From contig NC_047080.1 in assembly GCF_902459465.1 (NCBI RefSeq), positions 6,115,214 through 6,179,213 of the forward strand: a DNA stretch of 64,000 nucleotides. The letters are read 5' to 3'. Of the stretch, positions 21,688 through 32,000 are shown one piece after another (within the stretch, counting starts at the first letter, position 1; each line of letters begins with the position of its first letter). The stretch is from Asterias rubens. Lineage: Eukaryota > Echinodermata > Asteroidea > Forcipulatida > Asteriidae. Below the pieces are notes generated by a model. It worked only from the letters and a program-made list of their open reading frames with translations. It was not told the origin of the DNA and made no database searches. The translations under genes were made by a program, and so were the position numbers.

Positions 21688-22332
21688 TAACAACACCAAA
21701 ACGAGCAAGCAATTTCATAGGCTCGCACTAAAAATTTACAACTGCCAAGGCCTGGCGACAGCTGCCAACAACAAATTTTAAATGCATCTTAACACAATGT
21801 ATTAACAAAAAAATGTATAAGAGTCATATGTATCCAAATTATCTTCATTCTGTTTAAAAAGTTCTGTTTTTATTTGTAAAAGTACTGTCCCCCTTGTTGT
21901 CTTTCGGCAAAGAAACTGCAAATCCCTTTACTTTCACCCTCAAATTATTTGATTAGAAGGGGTAGCTGTCAGCTATGAGTCGTAAAACTTCGCGATCTTC
22001 TCCATCACAGCCCAACATCCCGCCGTGCACAATGCAAAATCCACGGCGCGTGAGCTCACTCACACCTCAGTAATGTACGTAGTCTAATCATACTCTCAAA
22101 AGAAACCTATTTTGTAGTAGAATACTGGGAACATCAAACAGCAAATGTGATTTAAATCAATGTAACGATATTCAACTTTATAAAAAGGGCTGTTTTTCTA
22201 AAAGCGTTATTTATTGAAAATTCGAGTCTTCCCATGTCTTAACTGTGTAGCTGTGTTTTTCTATACCCACTAGGTCACGTGATCACATGTAAACATTGGC
22301 AGCGCAATCGGTCTATTATTATTTTGTTGGGA
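21688..22332. other. gene-free intergenic DNA
   Basis: AT-rich; no conserved coding sequence or RNA gene seen. Confidence 0.45.
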
Positions 22333-22512
22333 CCATTATTTTGATGTTGGGCTAAACCATTCTGTTAAAGGGGTGTTACAATGTTGCAGTACTGCAGTGC
22401 GTGCGCGCCATTATGAGTGAACGCTTGCAATGCAAACGGACAGTGCGCACACGCACTGCAACATTGTAACACCCATTTTACAGAATGGTTTAGTCCAACA
22501 ACAAAATAATGT
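22333..22512. repeat. 180 bp foldback MITE
   Basis: CTAAACCATTCTGTTAAAGG..GTGTTACAATGTTGCAG on the left is mirrored by CTGCAACATTGTAACACCC..TTTACAGAATGGTTTAG on the right, with CATTATTTT / AAAATAATG at the ends. The loop is about 50 bases. Confidence 0.7.
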
Positions 22513-22836
22513 GTTTGCAAAGCAATGCGACGGGTTTAAAATATGAACCTGGGAATTCAAAATAAGTTTTTGTCCATTTTTCTTCAAAATATTTCCTAAA
22601 TGGTGTATTGAGTATTATGGCAGGCTGCATTAGACATTGCGGATTAAGTTCGTACCCTCAGAATTTGTGTCATGATTTTTGAAAGTGGTAAAAATGGGGC
22701 AAATCTGGTCGAAATTGTATGTGTTGGACCAGATTAAACGTTGCCGCTCATGCTCGAACCTATCTCGTACCCTCCGGCCTGGCGGCCGTCGGGATCAATA
22801 TAAAGGCTCCTATAAAGGCTCACACACAGGGGAGCC

Positions 22837-25052
22837 GGATAACTTTCCGTATGGCGCCACCACTTTTTCACTCATTTTTACAAAAAGGGATATATCAATC
22901 AGGTAAATTATATATCCTAGTGTCATGTGTTTTCAGTAGGGTAACAGGAAAAAAGTTCACAATCAAAAACTAAATATTTTTTTTTCAAATCATCTATCCA
23001 ATTTTTTAACAATAACACTACACTTCATGGCGTGTTGAAATTTTTAAAGTTTTGGTTTTACGTTGCGAGAGACAGTCCGCAATTAACAGTGCTTATGCTA
23101 GTTGCGATAATCGTAACCCTCCATCCTCCCGACGGTCGGAGACCGGAGGGTTACGACACAAGACTGATAGTATCGGTGTAACTAGCAGTTTTGACCAGTT
23201 TTTGCCAGACTCGTGATCAGATTCGTCCTTTTTTTCCACTTTCCAAAATCATGACAGACATTCTAAACACATGGAGTTGATCTTTATTGTATGACAACGT
23301 CATCTGGAACCCTTAAAACAACATCATGAAAATATTTGGCAGAAAAAACGACAAAAACTTACCAAAAGACTGACCGAATATATCCATAATCCATAGCGGG
23401 ACCAACTAGTGATTTTGAACGTCGCACTTGCTTGGCAACAACCAATCAGCGTGACCCAACCATCGATGTCGTATGCGTATCGGCCATTCCAGCTTGCAAA
23501 CTCACCGCCTGTGTGTGTAAGCACCGATCCCCCGCACCGAGTGCGCAGCATGCAGGCATGTACATGTACATGTACTGTATGAACATCGTGCGTGCACAAA
23601 CTATACAGCTCGTAAGTACCGTGTGCTGCTCCATACCCCCACATGGCCAAACACACCCTGACGTTGTGTGTGTGTGTGCAAGTGTACACAATACATGTAC
23701 ATGTACATGCCTGCATGCTGCGCACTTGGTGCGGGGGATCGGTGCTTACACACACAGTGCGGTGAGTTTGCAAGCTGGAATGGCCGATACGCATACGACA
23801 TCGATGGTTGGGTCACGCTGATTGGTTGTTGCCAAGCAAGTGCGACATCAAAATCACTAGTTGGTCCCGCTATGGATTATGGATATATTCGGTCAGTCTT
23901 TTGGTAAGTTTTTGTCGTTTTTTCGGCCAAATATTTTCATGATGTAGTTTTAAGGGTTCCAGATGACGTTGTCATACAATAAAGATCAACTCCATGTGTT
24001 TAGAATGTCTGTCATGATTTTGGAAAGTGGGAAAAAAAGGACGAATCTGATCACGAGTCTGGCAAAAACTGGTCAAAACTGCTAGTTACACCGATACTAT
24101 CAGTCTTGTGTCGTAACCCTCCGGTCTCCGACCGTCGGGAGGATGGAGGGTTACGATTATCGCAACTATGCTTATGCATGCACGACATTGGAGCAATGTC
24201 ATATGTTTTTACACCTTTCATTGGTTGGTATTTTATTAAAAATTCAGAAGCTAGTATGGCGTGCAAAATAAATCAAAATATTATTAAATTACTACTCAAC
24301 AAATTTAATTACATTTTTGTCCTAAGGCATTTTGGCTACTATATTAGAATCCAGAGATATCATAAGGAAGTAAAACACCCCACCCCCCTTGAAACACACA
24401 CACTTCATAACAATCTGTTTTCCCCCATTTCAGACCAGTTATGTTTGGTTTCAGGAGATAGAAACCAATCTATGATATTTTCTCTTTAATGTAGACTTAA
24501 CATTTATTACGCTTATCAGAATTTATTACAGTATGCAGTAAATCAAAAAAAGTTTTTTTTGTCATTTTCACTTAAAATACTTTAATATTTTCCCCATATT
24601 GGCACACCATTGAATCCCAAATAGTAACCACCTCATGTGATCCATCTAGTGACTAAAGCAGAATGAAACTCAATCTAGCAGATAGTAATTTTATTTTGAA
24701 CTTTTGAGGTTGGATGATGTTTCTTTGACTCATTTGAATGTTGGCATAATAATGCACTTAGTGATTGGTACCAAAAATCAATCATTTTATAAATGTTTGA
24801 GCATAACCAACGACAGGAAACTTTTTTCTCAGCATGACTAAGCCTGATGAAAATACAGACTGTGAGTAAACTGCATAGCTTCCGTCACCGGTGCAGCTTG
24901 CACAATCTCGCGGTAAACGGGAATCAAACTAAGTTGGGGACCGAAAACATATGAGGGTCAATAACATATGAGGGTCGATAACGTATGACGCTACGATACT
25001 ATATTATTTTATTTCGAATGAAAAAGTGTTGGCGCCATACGGAAACTTTTCC
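22837..25052. mobile_element. TIR transposon (family A, GGATAACTTTCC ends), 2.2 kb copy
   Basis: Left end GGATAACTTTCCGTATGGCG; right end complementary (..GGCGCCATACGGAAACTTTTCC). Both ends are flanked by GGGGAGCC (22829-22836 and 25053-25060), a perfect 8-base target duplication. About 34 end bases are inverted. The interior matches, in part and in opposite orientation, the copies at 26442-27050 and 38519-41580. It contains a 1.07 kb palindrome (23099-24168) as a later insertion. No transposase is readable, so it is non-autonomous. Confidence 0.85.
23099..24168. mobile_element. 1.07 kb near-perfect palindrome with 9 bp target duplication
   Basis: Arms 23099-23574 and 23692-24168 are inverted copies with only a handful of differences, around a 117-base loop. 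Ends are TAGTTGCGATAATCGTAACC. TGCTTATGC flanks both sides exactly (23090-23098, 24169-24177). Sister copies of the host transposon at about 26800 and 41435 lack this insert, proving a discrete insertion. Long TIRs and a 9-base target fit Mutator-like non-autonomous elements; that assignment is inference. ATG-open readings on both strands arise from the palindrome. Confidence 0.88.
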
Positions 25053-25060
25053 GGGGAGCC

Positions 25061-25920
25061 TTGGTTCTAGAAGTAGGGAAACCCAACGTGTGTTTCCAAT
25101 GGGAATATGTGTTTACCTCCTGTTGGAGAGATATAAGCGTTTGGCCAAAAGTTGAGCGGAGCTGGGTGTCCATCGTGTTTAGTTAGCACTATTAGTAATG
25201 TATTTATGGGGCTACCACTCGCTCACGCGAAACAAAACGAAATAAAATGAACAGCATCATCATCCCTCGTTAAAAATGTTATACACTGAAATAATTCTTA
25301 CGATATTAAGTTTTTTGTGACGACCAATTATTATGGAATTCGAAAAGTAACATAGAATCCACACCTATGGTCGACATTTGACGATGGAAAGAGATTATTA
25401 ACCCTTGTATTACAATACTAACCATCTTGAATGGCGATGTTGTCTGAAAAGAACGTATACTGTCACGACAGGCTCCCAAACGTTTTCTCCACAGAGACCC
25501 GCAGTAAAGAGCCCGTTTTCACAAAAGATACACAAGCGGGCTCTAACTATTTACGAATTAGTCTGGTTTACATTTCCACGCGGCTTACTTTACCACAAGT
25601 ATGGGGAAGGAGTCAGACGTTAGTGCTACTTACTAGTCATTGCATGGGTTGAGGCGAGCATTGACACCGCTTTACACCTAGGCTTAAAAAAACATTTTAA
25701 TGAGGAAGTAACTTGAGCGAGCAGATAGAGCTAGAGGGGGCTAACTAGCTGGCTGCATAAGTGCAATCCTCAACTACAGCTGCATGCTGTGACTGTTCTG
25801 TTTTCACACTTGTATCTACTTTGCCTAACTTCGCTGTTTGGGTGGAAGAAGTCATTGTGGAAAAAACCGGATCAGAGTCTGCTGAAATCCTACAAGTTTG
25901 TTTTTCAACGAACATAAAGC
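25061..25920 (+). other. 5' flank and 5' UTR of ARPC5
   Basis: No repeat end or ORF of note. The last part should hold the ARPC5 promoter and leader; I see no clear TATA box at a defined distance. Confidence 0.4.
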
Positions 25921-26057
25921 ATGTCTAAAAACACCGGGAGAACCCAGTTTCGGAATGTTGACGTCGACCAATTTGACGAAAACAACTTTCAAGATGACCA
26001 AACAGACGAGGAAGTGAAGGGACCGGATGAGGCTGAAGTGCAGAACTTTCTGAGCAA
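25921..26057 (+). CDS. ARPC5: ARPC5 exon 1
   Basis: 45 codons plus AA. The ATG context is AAAGCATGT. The donor at 26058 is ATATCCTTT, the U12 AT-AC consensus; no usable GT donor lies nearby without losing conserved residues. Confidence 0.93.
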
Positions 26058-29000
26058 ATATCCTTTGAATTGATTCGAACAAAATTAGTTATTAAAAAGT
26101 CTGCATGTAGATTTTAAATCCTTTTTTCACACATTATAATTTTGTCTGATCATTTCCAACCACGGGGCCACGCCTCCCTTTATTAATTTGATTGAATTGT
26201 CATGATCTTATTCTATCGATGGTAGTAGCCCAGCAATAATTGGTCCAATCATGGAGGTCTTTTGCTACCTCCATGGTCCAATCCACTCCGTATCTTAGGC
26301 CGGGGATAACTTTCCGTATGGCGCCACCACTTTTTCACTCATTTTTTACAAAAAGGGATATATCAATCAGGTAAATTAGATACTATGTTATTTTATTTCG
26401 AATGAAAAAGTGGTGGCGCCATACGGAAACTTTTCCAGCACGGATAACTTTCCGTATGGCGCCACCACTTTTTCACTCATTTTTACAAAAAGGGATATCT
26501 CATTGAGGTAAATTAGATACTATCCTGGTACTCCTAGAACTATTTCAGAAAATGGGGGAAAACGGATTGTTATGAAGTGTGTGTGTTTCAAGGGGGTGGG
26601 GTGTTTTACTTTCATGCTTTTATGATATCTCTGGATTCTAATATAGTAGCCAAAATGCCTTAGGACAAAAATGTAATTAAATTTGTTGAGTAGTAATTGA
26701 ATAATATTTTTGATTCATTTTGCACGCCATACTAGCTTCTGAATATTCAATAAAATACCAACCAATGAAAGGTGTGAAAACATATGACGTTGCTCCAATG
26801 TCGTGCATGCATTTATAAGCACTGTTAATGGCGGACTGTCTCTCGCAACATAAAACCAAAACTTTAAAAATTTAAACACACCATGAAGTGTAAGTGTTAT
26901 TGTTAAAACATTGGAAAGATGGTTTGAAAAAAAAATATTTAGTTTTTGATTGTGAATTTTTTTCCTGTTATCCTACTGAAAACACATGACACCAGGATGT
27001 ATTATTTCATATCGAATGAAAAAGTGGTGGCGCCATACGGAAATTTTTCCCCCAGCACTATTGATATCAAAATCTTTCGTTTTATTTTTGTTGGGTTCCC
27101 GGTTCCCTTAACATGCTTAACCACTTAACAATGATGGTTCGTTTCAATTGCTACAATAGTCCGATCCAGTAGGCTCCACCCACGACGCACGTATGAGCAA
27201 GAACATGTGGGGCTCTCGAATGCCTTTCTGCACAACTCAGCCGCGCGCGCCAACATACGCGCATGCATGTCGGACCTTATTTGTCGGACCTTCGTTGCGT
27301 TGTGATTGGTCAATACGCAATGGGGCGGAGCTTAGTGGATCGGTCTATTGAAAGAACTAGACTAATTATGAGAACATGTGTACTGTGTGCGAAAACGAGC
27401 AAGTTGTTGAGAAAGTGCACCTTCAAAATTCATTTGATTTTTACTCAAGGTGTGATGTTTGTTTGAACAAATCTAGCCGTAGGGCTATCTACAACTTCAG
27501 AAGCATTAGATCGGAAAGTTTTATGATGCAGATCAGTGCAGATCAGGGTTTTTTTGTTTTTGTTTTTTTAAGCAAAAGATTTTGAGGTAAAAACAAAGAA
27601 AATTTTAAGCTTGCATTGTCAAGCTTTATACCTTACCAGGGCTAGGCACTCAGCAGGTTTGGATATAATATTATTATATGCATTCTGAGAAACATTTCAT
27701 TTAAAAGTTCTCAATCTCAATTATGTAAAAATACATCACTTGTTATCCCCCAAATTTGGATAATATTCGCTCTGAACTTTGGCTATGGCTGGGTGATACC
27801 CCCCAAAAAAGGACCACTTTTTAAAATAAAAGTCTCAGGCAGAGTCTCAGGCAGAGAATCTTGTCGCCGACCCATGACCATGGTCACATTCTTGATGTTT
27901 TCATCGTACGCATTGCTGACGGCAATTTCTTCTCTGACCTTGATGTTGTTCCTGGCATTTCTGACCACTCTGCCATCGTAGGCCAGTTACACTTGGAAAA
28001 GCCATGCCCCGTCTGTCGAACAAAAGTCCTGAGAAACATCAAAGCCATTGATAGACTTTCCTTCGCTGCGGATGTTCAACAGAGTAACATTATAGCGAGC
28101 TGTTCTGATGGGATTGCCAATCTGATTGATTGCTATAATTCCACCCTTAAAACTTTACTGGATGTGCATGCTCCTGCTAAATCTCGCCCCGTCAAGTTTC
28201 GCCCTCATGCCCCATGGTACAACCCCACTGTTACCGTCGAGAAACGAAAACGGAGACAACTGGAAAAAAGGTGGCGATCCTCTGGATTGGAGGTGGATCG
28301 TGACCTTTACTGCAAGCAACGTCAGCACGTCAGTTCCCTCAACTGCAAGTATAAACATGCTTATTATAATGAAGTTGTTGATGACTGTGGAAATGACACA
28401 AAACGTCTGTTTCGTGTGGCTAATCAACTTCTTAATCGCAAGCAAGCTTCTCCACTTCCTACTCACAGTTGCAGTATATCTCTTGCTCGGCTCTTTGGTG
28501 AGTTCTTCACAAACAAGATCGATTCTATATGCACCAGCCTATCTCCTGACGTCTCGCAACGACCTTCTAGAACAATTACAGTTTTCGATTCCTTTGAGCC
28601 TACTTCTACAGAGGAAATTGAGTCTCTCATTCGTCACACTCCTGCAAAATTTTGTGACTTGGACCCCAACCCCACTATGTTGTTGAAAGATTGTTCTCAT
28701 ATATTTGCACCCATTGTTGCGGAGATTGTTAATTTGAGTATGAACAATGGTGTTGTTCCTGCAGCTCTCAAGATAGCCCACGTTCATCCTACACTCAAAA
28801 AATCGTCTTTAAATCCTGAATTGCTCAAAAACTACCGTCCTATCTCGAATCTTCCATACATATCCAAGGTACTCGAACGAGTGGTCTTCTCAAGACTGTC
28901 AGACTACCTCCGTGAAAACAATCTTCTCGACAGTCGACAGTCTGCGTATCGGGCACACCACAGTGTTGAGACACTCCTCGTGAACTTATCTAATGACATT

Positions 29001-32000
29001 CTCATGGAGATGGACCTTGGGCGGATAACTGTCTTAGTTTCGTTAGACCTTTCATCCGCTTTCGACACTGTTCATCATGACATTCTCTTAAATATTCTCT
29101 CATCCCTTGGTATTCAAGACGTTGTGCTAGATTGGTTAAAATCCTACCTGACTGATCGCCAGCAAGTCATGTACATAAATGGGACTCAATCTGATCCTGT
29201 CTCCTTGAACTGTGGTGTCCCACAAGGTTCAGTTGGTGGGCCAATGTTATTTTCTATATATTTGAGTGAACTAAGGGATGTTTTTGATCGCCATCACATT
29301 AGATACCATTGCTATGCTGATGATGTTCAAATCTATGTTTCTTTTGTTCCTAATCAACAGAATGCTTCTAGTGCCATCCACAAACTAGAATCATGCTTAG
29401 TTGATGTCATACAATGGATGGGATCCCATTCACTCAAGTTAAACAATGAAAAATCTGAAATGATTTTACTTGGTTCTGTAGCTCATCTGGCTAAGGTCAA
29501 AGTCTCTCATATCAACATTGGTAATTGTAAAATTAAGCCTTCTGTAGTCTGTAAAAATCTAGGTGTTACATTTGACTCTGCTATGTCTATGTCTAACCAG
29601 GTTTCTAACATATGTAAATCAGTTTGGTGTCAATTATGAAATCTGGGGTTTATCCGTAAATACTTAACTTGTTCTACCGCAGAAAAGATTGTTCATGGTC
29701 TGATTTCTTCCCGATTTGATTATTGTAATTCTCTCTTCTGTCTTCTACAACAGAATCAAATCTCTCATTTGCAACGACTGCAAAACACTGCAGCTCGGCT
29801 GGTCACTTTGTCCTCCAGGAGAACCCATATCACTCCGGTTTTAAATGCTCTTCACTGGCTCCCTGTTCAATATCACATTCAATACAAATTACTTCTGCTT
29901 GTTTTTCATTCTTTACATGGTTCTGCTCCTCAGTATAATTGTCAATTAATTACCCGTTACAATCCTTCCAGATGTCTTAGATCATCCACTTCGTCACTAC
30001 TGGTTGTTCCTCACACCCACAACAATTGGGGTGACAGGGCTTTTTCTCATGCTGGTCCTTTACTTTGGAATAATCTGCCTCTTAATATCCGTAACATGTC
30101 CTCTATTCATAAGTTCAAAGAGGCCCTCAAAACCCACTTTTTCACAGCTGCTTTTCATTAATTTTGTGTTTCTTCCTTGTGCCATGAGCATCACTTGTGG
30201 TGGATACCGGCGCACTATAAGTGTTCATATTATTATTATTATTATAGTCAGATGTTAGTTTTATTGTCACATCTAAACTTACATACATGTTTATGTATAT
30301 GGGATTAAAACAATCAAAAGGTTCCAGAAACCAAAGGTATACTTGACCTTTTAAAGGCAGTCGACACTATTGGTAATTACTAAAAATAATTTTTACCATA
30401 AACCTTTCTTGATTACGAGTAATGGGGAGAGGTTGATAGTATAAAACATTGTGAGAAACAGCTCCCTCTGAAGTGACCTAGTCTTCGAGAAAGAAGTAAT
30501 TTTCCACGAATTCGATTTTGAGTAAATGATTTGTATAAATACATGATTCAATTATGCCAATGAATACCATAGACAGAATCAAGTTCAGTTTGTTTCAGTG
30601 TTATGTTCTTAACTGTATGATGGCAGCACAAAGAACTATGAAGATGCATTGAAAGCTGTGTTAAGAAATCCTCCAATAGGCTCCAAGAATCAAGCTGTTA
30701 AGGTAGGTAATCATATGTGCACTTTAGTATCAGGGCCCAATTCATAGCGCTGCTTAACGGTAAGTGAATTTTTGTGCTTACTGTAGCAGAAAAAAATAAG
30801 TGCTAGCTTATTTCACAGGTTAGCAGGAAAATTAGGTGACCATAATTGCACATTCAACGTAGATTTGCATTGTGATGTCATTTGTTTTTGTGCAGTAAGC
30901 ACCAGAAGGTTAGCACGCCTTTTCATGTGCTTACGGTTAGCAGCGCTATGAATTGGGACTCCTACAGTAAGCACAAAATTCTGATTTTGCCGAGAAGCAC
31001 TGGCACACCTACATGTATGCTCTGATTAAAAAGAAGCCATGGAATGTCCATGAACCATTTGAAACTTTAACTTACGACTGTGGAGTGTTTGATCTGGGAT
31101 GCAGTTTGCATCTTGGGGTTTGATTTGAGGATCTGTTCAGCAGTAGTCCCCATCTCAAGGTTTGAACATTCACCTTTTTATGTCTCAACCTCATCATCAT
31201 CATGCTGGTTCACTTTGTCTTTGGGCATCATACCTATCCTGTTGCTGATAGGTCACAGGTCACAGCCACTCAAACAAAATTTTAATATCCATTTCATGCT
31301 TTGTTGTTTTTCATGTGTCGGCTTGAATTTCTCGAAAAACAAAGACTTTTTTGTTAGACAAGTCAAACCGTAGGTGCAAACTCCTCATATTTATTTGTAT
31401 GAACTTTACGCCTTTTTTTGCAATGTGCGATTGGAATAAATTGTAATACTATGTACATGCGCATATTTACAGACTTCTTGTGTGTTCCCCACATTAAGGC
31501 ATACACAAACTACACATGCATGCTATTATATAAGCCTCGGACGAAGTTTACACCTCATCCATTGTCTGTACGAAGTAGAAACAGAAATAAGCTAAATATA
31601 CCATTCAGCACAAGGTCCATAACCAAAGCAGAAAAACCTGCACCGGTCAATCATTATTCTTGTATTTGAACAAATGTTAAATTAAGAAAGTGCTGTATAT
31701 TTTTATATATATTTTTTTACATATGAACAGTCATTCTAAAAAGGGGGGGGGGGGCAAAGTTGTGATTTATAAAATATACAACTTGATTGACTGAGTTTGC
31801 TCATTTTCTGGTTTGTTGAAATGAAATAACCATTCAGATCTAGATCATGTAGGTTGCTAGAATTTGGAGTAAAGAATGCATGATTTTGTTTTGCAGGATA
31901 AAGCCTTCAATCTTGTCATGAGGGTGCTAACAGCTTTTAAAACCACTGATGTCGAGAAAGTAGTGAATAGCCTGGATAATGATACCATTGACATTCTCAT

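Larger units (their letters stand above)
26058..30629 (+). other. U12-type AT-AC intron of ARPC5
   Basis: 5' splice site ATATCCTTT matches the minor-class consensus. Near the 3' end, TTCTTAAC (30606-30613) resembles the U12 branch site, and AC at 30628-30629 ends the intron within the short distance typical of this class. The 4.6 kb intron holds two family A elements, a 197 bp MITE, an L2/CR1-like element and half a family X MITE. Confidence 0.88.

Noticed and set aside
23324..23821. Long ORFs on both strands (up to 156 codons) in the 23 kb region
   Set aside because: They lie in the two arms and loop of the palindrome; the readings on opposite strands are near mirror copies of each other and have no protein features.
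27376..27585. ORF with CTVC..CDVC spacing that looks like a zinc finger
   Set aside because: Only two cysteine pairs, no known finger spacing, and it lies between a MITE and a retrotransposon in the ARPC5 intron; probably chance.
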